Positions 27,901 through 42,300 of a stretch of 64,000 nucleotides of DNA are shown in pieces. Position 1 is the first letter of the stretch. Every line of letters starts with the position of its first letter. Origin of the DNA: Hippophae tibetana (taxonomy: Eukaryota > Streptophyta > Magnoliopsida > Rosales > Elaeagnaceae); the NCBI GenBank assembly GCA_037013495.1, contig JAZDXN010000013.1, positions 744,001 through 808,000 of the forward strand, read 5' to 3'. Both the position numbers and the translations under genes were made by a program. Under the pieces are notes generated by a model. The model worked only from the letters and a program-made list of their open reading frames with translations. It ran no database searches and had not been told where the DNA came from.

Positions 27901-28320
27901 AATATAACACAGAATCATTGTTTTTGCCAACTAATTGGATTCAAAATAAATTATTTTAATGTAATTTACCAAACCAAATGTGTTATTTGTTTTTATAAAA
28001 ATGAAATATAATATAAAAAAAACTAACACATACTAGTTTATACTAAATATTGTTAAAAATGTTTAAAACAAATAAATAAAACATAATATCTTTCTTTGTA
28101 TGAAATAATTAAATAAAATCACATATAAGTAAAAAGTATAAATATATATATTAGATTTAATTAAATAATCATTTACCAATTGAGGGTGAAATAAAACAAA
28201 GATTTAAAGACAAGAGGATAAACAATCGTAGTGTCGATACAGTAGACGTGATGTGCAATATGTAATGAAATTATGAAAATAATTTTTAAACTTATACCAA
28301 GCAACTTATGCATATTTAAT
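24980..28320 (+). repeat. Copy 2 of the ~3.3 kb block (partner near 16,250-19,600)
   Basis: This holds the end of unit 29 and units 30-32 with the first part of unit 33, in the same order and with the same private variants as units 19-23. Unit 31 lacks the scattered one-base insertions seen in unit 21, so it probably gives the truer form of that monomer. Confidence 0.8.
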
Positions 28321-30070
28321 TTTTACCATCTACGAAATATTTCACGTATTTTATTAATATTTATTAGATATCTTAACTTTATAATTAGGACGACATCAAA
28401 TAATTCTCAAACCATAAATAAGGATTACAAAATTTCATAAGGTAGATCCCTAGAAAATACTTATTAAATATATATATATATAAGCTACTATAACTCAAAA
28501 TCATTGTTTTTGCCATCTTTTTCAGCGCAAAATAAATTATTTTGAAGTAATTTAACTAACCAAATGTCTTATCTTGTTTTGTACAAATGAAATATGATAT
28601 AATAATCTTATTTAAATAAAATAACACGTACTAGTTTATAGTAAATATTATTAAAAATGTTAAAAACAAATAAATAAACCATAAAGTGTTTCCTATGTAT
28701 GAAATAACTGAATAAAATCACACTCTCAATTGGTAAATAATTATTTCATTCAATCTAATAATATATTTTAATATAACTCAGAATCATTGTTTTTGCCAAC
28801 TAATTGGAGGCAAAATAAATTATTTTAATGTAATTTAACAAACCAAATGTGTGATTTGTTTTTGTAAAAATGAAATATAATATAAAAAAACTAACAAATA
28901 CTAGTTTATACTGAATATTATTAAAAATGTTTAAAAAAAAATAAATAAAACATAATGTCTTTCTTTGTATGAAATAATTAAATAAAATCACATATAAGTA
29001 AAAACTATAAATATATATATTAGATTTAATTAAATAATCATTTACCAATTGAGGGTTAAATAAAACAAAGATTTAAAGACAAGAGGATAAACAATCGTAG
29101 TGTAGATACCGTAGACGTAATGGTGCAATATGTAATGAAATTATGAAAATAATTTTTAAACTTACACGAAGCAACTTATGCATATTTAATTTTTTCCATC
29201 CACTAAATATTTCACATATTTTGTTAATATTTATTAGATATCATAACTTTATAATTAGGACGACATCAAATAAATCTCAAACCATAAATAAGGATTAACA
29301 AATTTCATAACGTAGATCCTTAGAAAATACTTATTAAATATATATATATATATATAAGCTAATATAACTCAAATTCATGGTTTTTGCCAACTTTATCAGC
29401 TCAAAATAAATTATTTTGAAGTAATTTAACTAAGCAAATGTCTTATTTTGTTTTGTAAAATGAAATATGAAATAATATCTCATTTAAATAAAATAACACG
29501 TACTAGTTTAGAGTAAATATTATTAAAAATGTTAAAAACAAATAAATAAAGCATAAAGTGTTTCCTATGTATGAAATAACTGAATAAAATCACACTCTCA
29601 ATTGGTAAATAATTATTTCATTCAATCTAACAATATATTTTAACATAACTTAGAATCATTGTTTTTGCCAAATAATTGGAGGCAAAATAAATTATTTTAA
29701 TGTAATTTAACAAACCAAATGTCTTATTTGTGTTTATAAAAATGAAATATAATATAAAAAAACTAACACACACTAGTTTATACTAAATATTATTAAAAAT
29801 GTTAAAAACAAATAAATAAAACAAAATTTCTTTCTTTGTATGAAATAATTAAATAAAATCACATATAAGTAAAAACTATAAATATATATATTAGATTTAA
29901 TTAAATAATCATTTACCAATTGAGGGTGAAATAAAACAAAGATTTAAAGATAAGAGGATCACAATCGTAGTGTCGATACCATGGACGTAATGGTGCAATA
30001 TTTAATGAAATTATGAAAATAATTTTTAAACTTATACCAAGCAACTTATGCATATTTAATTTTTACCATC
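26728..30070 (+). repeat. Copy 2 of the ~3.3 kb block (partner near 21,500-24,850)
   Basis: Units 32-34 and most of unit 35 with the end of unit 31. The first half is also part of the 8,727-base offset family, so this region joins two overlapping duplications and must be younger than, or a recombinant of, both. Confidence 0.83.
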
Positions 30071-31810
30071 TACTAAATATTTCACGTATTTTATTAATAT
30101 TTATTAGATATCTTAACTTTATAATTAGGACGACATCAAATAATTCTCAAACCATAAATAAGGATTACAAAATTTCATAAGGTAGATCCCTAGAAAATAC
30201 TTATTAAATATATATATATATAAGCTACTATAACTCAAAATCATTGTTTTTGCCAACTTTTTCAGCGCAAAATAAATTATTTTGAAGTAATTTAACTAAC
30301 CAAATGTCTTATCTTGTTTTGTACAAATGAAATATGATATAATAATCTTATTTAAATAAAATAACACGTACTAGTTTATAGTAAATATTATTAAAAATGT
30401 TAAAAACAAATAAATAAACCATAAAGTGTTTCCTATGTATGAAATAACTGAATAAAATCACACTCTCAATTGGTAAATAATTATTTCATTCAATCTAATA
30501 ATATATTTTAATATAACTCAGAATCATTGTTTTTGCCAACTAATTGGAGGCAAAATAAATTATTTTAATGTAATTTAACAAACCAAATGTGTGATTTGTT
30601 TTTGTAAAAATGAAATATAATATAAAAAAACTAACAAATACTAGTTTATACTGAATATTATTAAAAATGTTTAAAAATAAATAAATAAAACATAATGTCT
30701 TTCTTTGTATGAAATAATTAAATAAAATCACATATAAGTAAAAACTATAAATATATATATTAGATTTAATTAAATAATCATTTACCAATTGAGGGTTAAA
30801 TAAAACAAAGATTTAAAGACAAGAGGATAAACAATCGTAGTGTAGATACCGTAGACGTAATGGTGCAATATGTAATGAAATTATGAAAATAATTTTTAAA
30901 CTTACACGAAGCAACTTATGCATATTTAATTTTTTCCATCCACTAAATATTTCACATATTTTGTTAATATTTATTAGATATCATAACTTTATAATTAGGA
31001 CGACATCAAATAAATCTCAAACCATAAATAAGGATTAACAAATTTCATAACGTAGATCCTTAGAAAATACTTATTAAATATATACATATATATATATATA
31101 AGCTAATATAACTCAAATTCATGGTTTTTGCCAACTTTATCAGCTCAAAATAAATTATTTTGAAGTAATTTAACTAAGCAAATGTCTTATTTTGTTTTGT
31201 AAAATGAAATATGAAATAATATCTCATTTAAATAAAATAACACGTACTAGTTTAGAGTAAATATTATTAAAAATGTTAAAAACAAATAAATAAAGCATAA
31301 AGTGTTTCCTATGTATGAAATAACTGAATAAAATCACACTCTCAATTGGTAAATAATTATTTCATTCAATCTAACAATATATTTTAACATAACTTAGAAT
31401 CATTGTTTTTGCCAAATAATTGGAGGCAAAATAAATTATTTTAATGTAATTTAACAAACCAAATGTCTTATTTGTGTTTATAAAAATGAAATATAATATA
31501 AAAAAACTAACACACACTAGTTTATACTAAATATTATTAAAAATGTTAAAAACAAATAAATAAAACAAAATTTCTTTCTTTGTATGAAATAATTAAATAA
31601 AATCACATATAAGTAAAAACTATAAATATATATATTAGATTTAATTAAATAATCATTTACCAATTAAGGGTGAAATAAAACAAAGATTTAAAGATAAGAG
31701 GATCACAATCGTAGTGTCGATACCATGGACGTAATGGTGCAATATTTAATGCAATTATGAAAATAATTTTTAAACTTATACCAAGCAACTTATGCATATT
31801 TAATTTTTAC
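28330..31810 (+). repeat. Tandem two-monomer duplication (1,740-base offset)
   Basis: The segment 28,330-30,070 (end of unit 33, unit 34, start of unit 35) is repeated at once as 30,070-31,810 (end of 35, unit 36, start of 37). Unit 28 with unit 29 is a third copy further left. Differences are few: ttgccatct against ttgccaact, one A to T change in the run after gtttaaaaa, a slightly longer TA tract in unit 36, and small changes such as aattaaggg in unit 37. Confidence 0.85.
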
Positions 31811-31948
31811 CATCTACTAAATATTTCACGTATTTTATTAATATTTATTAGATATCTTAACTTTATAATTAGGACGACATCAAATAATTCTCAAACCATA
31901 AATAAGGATTACAAAATTTCATAAGGTAGATCCCTAGAAAATACTTAT

Positions 31949-31952
<4 letters not shown>

Positions 31953-31994
<42 letters not shown>
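31953..31994. repeat. (TA)21 tract, unit 37
   Basis: A 42-base run in a unit otherwise close to units 29 and 35, whose tracts are short. The expansion is therefore independent of that in the c-type units. Confidence 0.93.
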
Positions 31995-31996
<2 letters not shown>

Positions 31997-32380
31997 CTAA
32001 TATAACTCAAAATCATTGTTTTTGCCAACTTTTTAAACGCAAAATAAATTATTTTGAAGTAATTTAACTAACCAAATGTCTTATTTTGTTTTGTACAAAT
32101 GAAATATGATATAATAATCTCATTTGAATAAAATAACACGTAGTAGTTTCTAATAAATATTATTAAAAATGTTAAAAACAAATAAATAAACCATAAAGTG
32201 TTTCCTATGTATGAAATAAATGAATAAAATCAGACTCTGAATTGGTAAATAATTATTTCATTCAATCTAATAATATATTTTAATATAACTCAGATTCATT
32301 GTTTTTGCCAACTACTTGGAGGCAAAATAAATTATTTTAATGTAATTTAACAAACCAAATGTGTTATTTGTTTTTATAAA

Positions 32381-34116
32381 AATGAAATATAATATAAAAA
32401 AACTAACACATACTAGTTTATACTGAATATTATTAAAAATGTTTAAAACAAATAAATAAAACATAATGTCTTTCTTTGTATGAAATAATTAAATAAAATC
32501 ACATATAAGTAAAAAGAATAAATATATATATTAGATTTAATTAAATAATAATTTACCAATTGAGGGTGAAATAAAGCAAAGATTTAAAGAAAAGAGGATC
32601 ACAATCGTAGTGTCGATACCGTGGACGTAATGGTGCAATATTTAATGAAATTATGAAAATAATTTTTAAACTTATACCAAGCAACTTATGCATATTTAAT
32701 TTTTACCATCTACGAAATATTTCACGTATTTTATTAATATTTATTAGATATCTTAACTTTATAATTAGGACGACATCAAATAATTCTCAAACCATAAATA
32801 AGGATTACAAAATTTCATAAGGTAGATCCCTAGAAAATACTTATTAAATATATATATATATATAAGCTACTATAACTCAAAATCATTGTTTTTGCCAACT
32901 TTTTCAGCGCAAAATAAATTATTTTGAAGTAATTTAACTAACCAAATGTCTTATCTTGTTTTGTACAAATGAAATATGATATAATAATCTTATTTAAATA
33001 AAATAACACGTACTAGTTTATAGTAAATATTATTAAAAATGTTAAAAACAAATAAATAAACCATAAAGTGTTTCCTATGTATGAAATAAATGAATAAAAT
33101 CACACTCTCAATTGGTAAATAATTATTTCATTCAATCTAATAATATATTTTATTATAACTTAGAATCGTTGTTTTTGCCAACTAAGTGGAGGCAAAATAA
33201 ATTATTTTAATGTAATTTAACAAACCAAATGTGTTATTTGTTTTTATAAAAATGAAATATAATATAAAAACACTAACACATACTAGTTTATACTGAATAT
33301 TATTAAAAATGTTTAAAACAAATAAATAAAACATAATGTCTTTCTTTGTATGAAATAATTAAATAAAATCACATATAAGTAAAAAGAATAAATATATATA
33401 TTAGATTTAATTAAATAATAATTTACTAATTGAGGGTGAAATAAAACAAAGATTTAAAGACAAGAGGATTACAATCGTAGTGTCGATACCGTGGACGTAA
33501 TGGTGCAATATTTAATGAAATTATGAAAATAATTTTTAAACTTATACCAAGCAACTTATGCATATTTAATTTTTACCATCTACTAAATATTTAACGTATT
33601 TTATTAATATTTATTAGATATCTTAACCTTATAATTAGGACGACATCAAATAATTCTCAAACCATAAATAAGGATTACAAAATTTCATAAGGTAGATCCC
33701 TAGAAAATACTTATTAAATATATATATATAACCTAATATAACTCAAAATCATTGTTTTTGCCAACTTTTTCAGCGCAAAATAAATTATTTTGAAGTAATT
33801 TAACTAACCAAATGTCATATTTTGTTTTGTACAAATGAAATATGATATAATAATCTTATTTAAATAAAATAACACGTAGTAGTTTATACTAAATATTATT
33901 AAAAATGTTAAAAACAAATAAATAAACCATAAAGTGTTTCCTATGTATGAAATAAATGAATAAAATCACACTCTCAATTGGTAAATAATTATTTCATTCA
34001 ATCTAATAATATATGTTAATATAACTCATAATCATTGTTTTTGCCAACTACTTGGAGGCAAAATAAATTATTTTAATGTAATTTAACAAACCAAATGGCT
34101 TATTTGTTTTTATAAA
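32381..34116 (+). repeat. Units 38-39, close relatives
   Basis: Both open with ctaacacatactag and actgaatatt and carry aaagaataaat and aataataattta, the first appearance of the family that fills 35-44.6 kb. Unit 38 has an agctac junction after its TA tract. Unit 39 has aacctaat and runs into the distant duplicate described at 33,660. No larger repeat register is clear here. Confidence 0.7.
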
Positions 34117-34550
34117 AATGAAATATAATATAAAAAAACTAAAACATACTAGTTAATACTAAATATTATTAAAAATGTTTAAAATAAATAAATAAAGCAT
34201 AATGTTTTTCATTGTTTGAAATAATTAAATAAAATCACATATAAGTAAAAACTATAAATATATATATTAGATTTAATTATATAATCATTTACCAATTGAG
34301 AGTGAAATAAAACAAAGATTTAAAGACAAGAGGATAAACAATCGTAGTGTAGATACCGTAGACGTAATGGTGCAATATGTAATGAAATTATGAAAATAAT
34401 TTTTAAACTTATACCAAGCAACTTATGCATATTTAATTTTTACCATCTACTAAATATTTCACATATTTTGTTAATATTTATTAGATATCTTAACTTTATA
34501 ATTAGGACGACATCAAATAATTCTCAAACCATAAATAAGGATTACAAAAT
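33660..34550 (+). repeat. Distant duplicate, copy 2 (partner near 19,700-20,590)
   Basis: This is the end of unit 39 and start of unit 40. It has the same marks as the copy near 20 kb, here set among units of another type (aaagaataaat, aataataattta), so it looks transplanted. The TA tract at its left edge is shorter than in the partner. Confidence 0.82.
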
Positions 34551-34997
34551 TTCATAAGGTAGATCCCTAGAAAATACTTATTAAATATATATATAAATAT
34601 ATATATATATAACCTAATATAACTCAAAATCATTGTTTTTGCCAACTTTTTCAGCGCAAAATAAATTATTTTGAAGTAATTTAACTAACCTAATGTCATA
34701 TTTTGTTTTGTACAAATGAAATATGATATAATAATCTTATTTAAATAAAATAACACGTAGTAGTTTATACTAAATATTATTAAAAATGTTAAAAACAAAT
34801 AAATAAACCATAAAGTGTTTCCTATGTATGAAATAAATGAATAAAATCACACTCTCAATTGGTAAATAATTATTTCATTCAATCTAATAATATATTTTAT
34901 TATAACTTAGAATCATTGTTTTTGCCAACTAAGTGGAGGCAAAATAAATTATTTTAATGTAATTTAACAAACCAAATGTGTTATTTGTTTTTATAAA
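34117..34997 (+). repeat. Unit 40, mosaic monomer
   Basis: The first ~435 bases match unit 24. The rest has aatttcataagg, an interrupted TA tract (tatataaatatat) and an ending with cttagaatc and actaagtgg like units 46 and 49. The join lies between the box and the TA tract. Confidence 0.75.
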
Positions 34998-37900
34998 AAT
35001 GAAATATAATATAAAAAAAAACTAACACATACTAGTTTATACTAAATATTATTAAAAATGTTTAAAACAAATAAATAAAACATAATGTCTTTCTTTGTAT
35101 GAAATAATTAAATAAAATCACATATAAGTAAAAAGAATAAATATATATATTAGATTTAATTAAATAATCATTTACCAATTGAGGGTAAAATAAAACAAAG
35201 ATTTAAAGAAAAGAGGATCACAATCGTAGTGTCGATACCGTGGACGTAATGGTGCAATATTTAATGAAATTATGAAAATAATTTTTAAACTTATACCAAG
35301 CAACTTATGCATATTTAATTTTTACCATGTACGAAATATTTCACGTATTTTATTAATATTTATTAGATATCTTAACTTTATAATTAGGACGACATCAAAT
35401 AATTCTCAAACCATAAATAAGGATTACAAAATTTCATAAGGTAGATCCCTAGAAAATACTTATTAAATATATATATATAAGCTACTATAACTCAAAATCA
35501 TTGTTTTTGCCAACTTTTTCAGCGCAAAATAAATTATTTTGAAGTAATTTAACTAACCAAATGTCTTATCTTGTTTTGTACAAATGAAATATGATATAAT
35601 AATCTTATTTAAATAAAATAACACCTAGTAGTTTATAATAAATATTATTAAAAATGTTAAAAACAAATAAATAAACCATAAAGTGTTTCCTATGTATGAA
35701 ATAAATGAATAAAATCACACTCTCAATTGGTAAATAATTATTTCATTCAATCTAATAATATATTTTATTATAACTTAGAATCGTTGTTTTTGCCAACTAA
35801 GTGGAGGCAAAATAAATTATTTTAATGTAATTTAACAAACCAAATGTGTTATTTGTTTTTATAAAAATGAAATATAATATAAAAAAAACTAACACATACT
35901 AGTTTATACTAAATATTATTAAAAATGTTTAAAACAAATAAATAAAACATAATGTCTTTCTTTGTATGAAATAATTAAATAAAATCACATATAAGTAAAA
36001 AGAATAAATATATATATTAGATTTAATTAAATAATAATTTACTAATTGAGGGTGAAATAAAACAAAGATTTAAAGACAAGAGGATCACAATCGTAGTGTC
36101 GATACCGTGGACGTAATGGTGCAATATTTAATGAAATTATGAAAATAATTTTTAAACTTATACCAAGCAACTTATGCATATTTAATTTTTACCATCTACT
36201 AAATATTTCACGTATTTTATTAATATTTATTAGATATCTTAACTTTATAATTAGGACGACATCAAATAATTCTCAAACCATAAATAAGGATTACAAAATT
36301 TCATAAGGTAGATCCCTAGAAAATACTTATTAAATATATATATAAATATATATATATAACCTAATATAACTCAAAATCATTGTGTTTGCCAACTTTTTCA
36401 GCGCAAAATAAATTATTTTGAAGTAATTTAACTAACCAAATGTCTTATTTTGTTTTGTACAAATGAAATATGATATAATAATCTTATTTAAATAAAATAA
36501 CACGTAGTAGTTTATACTAAATATTATTAAAAAGGTTAAAAACAAATAAATAAACCATAAAGTGTTTCCTATGTATGAAATAAATGAATAAAATCACACT
36601 CTTAATTTGTAAATAATTATTTCATTCAATCTAATAATATATTTTAATATAACTCAGATTCATTGTTTTTGCCAACTACTTGGAGGCAAAATAAATTATT
36701 TTAATGTAATTTAACAAACCAAATGTGTTATTTGTTTTTATAAAAATGAAATATAATATAAAAAAAACTAACACATACTAGTTTATACTAAATATTATTA
36801 AAAATGTTTAAAACAAATAAATAAAACATAATGTCTTTCTTTGTATGAAATAATTAAATAAAATCACATATAAGTAAAAAGAATAAATATATATATTAGA
36901 TTTAATTAAATAATCATTTACCAATTGAGGGTAAAATAAAACAAAGATTTAAAGAAAAGAGGATCACAATCGTAGTGTCGATACCGTGGACGTAATGGTG
37001 CAATATTTAATGAAATTATGAAAATAATTTTTAAACTTATACCAAGCAACTTATGCATATTTAATTTTTACCATCTACGAAATATGTCACGTATTTTTAT
37101 TAATATTTATTAGATATCTTAACTTTATAATTAGGACGACATCAAATAATTCTCAAACCATAAATAAGGATTACAAAATTTCATAAGGTAGATCCCTAGA
37201 AAATACTTATTAAATATATATATATAAGCTACTATAACTCAAAATCATTGTTTTTGCCAACTTTTTCAGCGCAAAATAAATTATTTTGAAGTAATTTAAC
37301 TAACCAAATGTCTTATCTTGTTTTGTACAAATGAAATATGATATAATAATCTTATTTAAATAAAATAACACGTAGTAGTTTATAATAAATATTATTAAAA
37401 ATGTTAAAAACAAATAAATAAACCATAAAGTGTTTCCTATGTATGAAATAAATGAATAAAATCACACTCTCAATTGGTAAATAATTATTTCATTCAATCT
37501 AATAATATATTTTATTATAACTTAGAATCGTTGTTTTTGCCAACTAAGTGGAGGCAAAATAAATTATTTTAATGTAATTTAACAAACCAAATGTGTTATT
37601 TGTTTTTATAAAAATGAAATATAATATAAAAAAAACTAACACATACTAGTTTATACTAAATATTATTAAAAATGTTTAAAACAAATAAATAAAACATAAT
37701 GTCTTTCTTTGTATGAAATAATTAAATAAAATCACATATAAGTAAAAAGAATAAATATATATATTAGATTTAATTAAATAATAATTTACTAATTGAGGGT
37801 GAAATAAAACAAAGATTTAAAGACAAGAGGATCACAATCGTAGTGTCGATACCGTGGACGTAATGGTGCAATATTTAATGAAATTATGAAAATAATTTTT

Positions 37901-39362
37901 AAACTTATACCAAGCAACTTATGCATATTTAATTTTTACCATCTACGAAATATGTCACGTATTTTATTAATATTTATTAGATATCTTAACTTTATAATTA
38001 GGACGACATCAAATAATTCTCAAACCATAAATAAGGATTACAAAATTTCATAAGGTAGATCCCTAGAAAATACTTATTAAATATATATATAAATATATAT
38101 ATATAACCTAATATAACTCAAAATCATTGTTTTTGCCAACTTTTTCAGCGCAAAATAAATTATTTTGAAGTAATTTAACTAACCAAATGTCTTATTTTGT
38201 TTTGTACAAATGAAATATGATATAATAATCTTATTTAAATAAAATAACACGTAGTAGTTTATACTAAATATTATTAAAAAGGTTAAAAACAAATAAATAA
38301 ACCATAAAGTGTTTCCTATGTATGAAATAAATGAATAAAATCACACTCTTAATTTGTAAATAATTATTTCATTCAATCTAATAATATATTTTAATATAAC
38401 TCAGATTCATTGTTTTTGCCAACTACTTGGAGGCAAAATAAATTATTTTAATGTAATTTAACAAACCAAATGTGTTATTTGTTTTTATAAAAATGAAATA
38501 TAATATAAAAAAAACTAACACATACTAGTTTATACTAAATATTATTAAAAATGTTTAAAACAAATAAATAAAACATAATGTCTTTCTTTGTATGAAATAA
38601 TTAAATAAAATCACATATAAGTAAAAAGAATAAATATATATATTAGATTTAATTAAATAATCATTTACCAATTGAGGGTAAAATAAAACAAAGATTTAAA
38701 GAAAAGAGGATCACAATCGTAGTGTCGATACCGTGGACGTAATGGTGCAATATTTAATGAAATTATGAAAATAATTTTTAAACTTATACCAAGCAACTTA
38801 TGCATATTTAATTTTTACCATCTACGAAATATGTCACGTATTTTATTAATATTTATTAGATATCTTAACTTTATAATTAGGACGACATCAAATAATTCTC
38901 AAACCATAAATAAGGATTACAAAATTTCATAAGGTAGATCCCTAGAAAATACTTATTAAATATATATATATAAGCTACTATAACTCAAAATCATTGTTTT
39001 TGCCAACTTTTTCAGCGCAAAATAAATTATTTTGAAGTAATTTAACTAACCAAATGTCTTATCTTGTTTTGTACAAATGAAATATGATATAATAATCTTA
39101 TTTAAATAAAATAACACGTAGTAGTTTATAATAAATATTATTAAAAATGTTAAAAACAAATAAATAAACCATATAAAGTGTTTCCTATGTATGAAATAAA
39201 TGAATAAAATCACACTCTCTCAATTGGTAAATAATTATTTCATTCAATCTAATAATATATTTTATTATAACTTAGAATCGTTGTTTTTGCCAACTAAGTG
39301 GAGGCAAAATAAATTATTTTAATGTAATTTAACAAACCAAATGTGTTATTTGTTTTTATAAA
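34998..39362 (+). repeat. Two-monomer higher-order block (1,747-base period)
   Basis: Units 41, 43 and 45 have aatcatttaccaattg, agaaaagaggatc and a TA tract followed by agctactat. Units 42, 44 and the start of 46 have aataatttactaattg, agacaagaggatc and the interrupted tract tatataaatatat followed by aacctaat. Offsets are 1,747 bases between 41 and 43, 42 and 44, and 43 and 45. Unit 42 and unit 44 share aaaaaggtt and cttaatttg. Unit 46 continues the register but changes in its last third. Confidence 0.86.
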
Positions 39363-42300
39363 AATGAAATATAATATAAAAAAACTAACACATACTAGTT
39401 TATACTAAATATTATTAAAAATGTTTAAAACAAATAAATAAAACATAATGTCTTTCTTTGTATGAAATAATTAAATAAAATCACATATAAGTAAAAAGAA
39501 TAAATATATATATTAGATTTAATTAAATAATAATTTACTAATTGAGGGTGAAATAAAACAAAGATTTAAAGACAAGAGGATCACAATCGTAGTGTCGATA
39601 CCGTGGACGTAATGGTGCAATATTTAATGAAATTATGAAAATAATTTTTAAACTTATACCAAGCAACTTATGCATATTTAATTTTTACCATCTACGAAAT
39701 ATGTCACGTATTTTATTAATATTTATTAGATATCTTAACTTTATAATTAGGACGACATCAAATAATTCTCAAACCATAAATAAGGATTACAAAATTTCAT
39801 AAGGTAGATCCCTAGAAAATACTTATTAAATATATATATAAATATATATATATAACCTAATATAACTCAAAATCATTGTTTTTGCCAACTTTTTCAGCGC
39901 AAAATAAATTATTTTGAAGTAATTTAACTAACCAAATGTCATATTTTGTTTTGTACAAATGAAATATGATATAATAATCTTATTTAAATAAAATAACACG
40001 TAGTAGTTTATACTAAATATTATTAAAAATGTTAAAAACAAATAAATAAACCATAAAGTGTTTCCTATGTATGAAATAAATGAATAAAATCACACTCTCA
40101 ATTGGTAAATAATTATTTCATTCAATCTAATAATATATTTTATTATAACTTAGAATCATTGTTTTTGCCAACTAAGTGGAGGCAAAATAAATTATTTTAA
40201 TGTAATTTAACAAACCAAATGTGTTATTTGTTTTTATAAAAATGAAATATAATATAAAAAAAACTAACACATACTAGTTTATACTAAATATTATTAAAAA
40301 TGTTTAAAACAAATAAATAAAACATAATGTCTTTCTTTGTATGAAATAATTAAATAAAATCACATATAAGTAAAAAGAATAAATATATATATTAGATTTA
40401 ATTAAATAATCATTTACCAATTGAGGGTAAAATAAAACAAAGATTTAAAGAAAAGAGGATCACAATCGTAGTGTCGATACCGTGGACGTAATGGTGCAAT
40501 ATTTAATGAAATTATGAAAATAATTTTTAAACTTATACCAAGCAACTTATGCATATTTAATTTTTACCATCTACGAAATATTTCACGTATTTTATTAATA
40601 TTTATTAGATATCTTAACTTTATAATTAGGACGACATCAAATAATTCTCAAACCATAAATAAGGATTACAAAATTTCATAAGGTAGATCCCTAGAAAATA
40701 CTTATTAAATATATATATATAAGCTACTATAACTCAAAATCATTATTTTTGCCAACTTTTTCAGCGCAAAATAAATTATTTTGAAGTAATTTAACTAACC
40801 AAATGTCTTATTTTGTTTTGTACAAATGAAATATGATATAATAATCGCATTTAAATAAAATAACACGTACTAGTTTATAACAAATATTATTAAAAATGTT
40901 AAAAACAAATAAATAAACCATAAAGTGTTTACTATGTATGAAATAAATGAATAAAATCACACTCTCAATTGGTAAATAATTATTTTAATTCAATCTAATA
41001 ATATATTTTATTATAACTTAGAATCGTTGTTTTTGCCAACTAAGTGGAGGCAAAATAAATTATTTTAATGTAATTTAACAAACCAAATGTGTTATTTGTT
41101 TTTATAAAAATGAAATATAATATAAAAAAACTAACACATACTAGTTTATACTAAATATTATTAAAAATGTTTAAAACAAATAAATAAAACATAATGTCTT
41201 TCTTTGTATGAAATAATTAAATAAAATCACATATAAGTAAAAAGAATAAATATATATATTAGATTTAATTAAATAATAATTTACTAATTGAGGGTGAAAT
41301 AAAACAAAGATTTAAAGACAAGAGGATAAACAATCGTAGTGTAGATACCGTAGACGTAATTGTGCAATATGTAATGAAATTATGAAAATAATTTTTAAAC
41401 TTATACCAAGCAACTTATGCATATTTAATTTTTACCATCTACTAAATATTTCACGTATTTTATTAATATTTATTAGATATCTTAACTTTATAATTAGGAT
41501 GACATCAAATAATTCTCACACCATAAATAAGGATTACAAAATATCATAAGTTAGATCCCTAGAAAATACTTATTAAATATAGATATATATAAGCTAATAT
41601 AACTCAAAATCATTGTTTTTGCCAACTTTTTCAGCGCAAAATAAATTATTTTGAAGTAATTTAACTAACCAAATGTCTTATCTTGTTTTGTACAAATGAA
41701 ATATGATATAATAATCTTATTTAAATAAAATAACACGTAGTAGTTTATAATAAATATTATTAAAAATGTTAAAAACAAATAAATAAACCATAAAGTGTTT
41801 CCTATGTATGAAATAAATGAATAAAATCACACTCTCAATTGGTAAATAATTATTTCATTCAATCTAATAATATATTTTATTATAACTTAGAATCGTTGTT
41901 TTTGCCAACTAAGTGGAGGCAAAATAAATTATTTTAATGTAATTTAACAAACCAAATGTGTTATTTGTTTTTATAAAAATGAAATATAATATAAAAAAAA
42001 CTAACACATACTAGTTTATACTAAATATTATTAAAAATGTTTAAAACAAATAAATAAAACATAATGTCTTTCTTTGTATGAAATAATTAAATAAAATCAC
42101 ATATAAGTAAAAAGAATAAATATATATATTGGATTTAATTAAATAATAATTTACTAATTGAGGGTGAAATAAAACAAAGATTTAAAGACAAGAGGATCAC
42201 AATCGTAGTGTCGATACCGTGGACGTAATGGTGCAATATTTAATGAAATTATGAAAATAATTTTTAAACTTATACCAAGCAACTTATGCATATTTAATTT

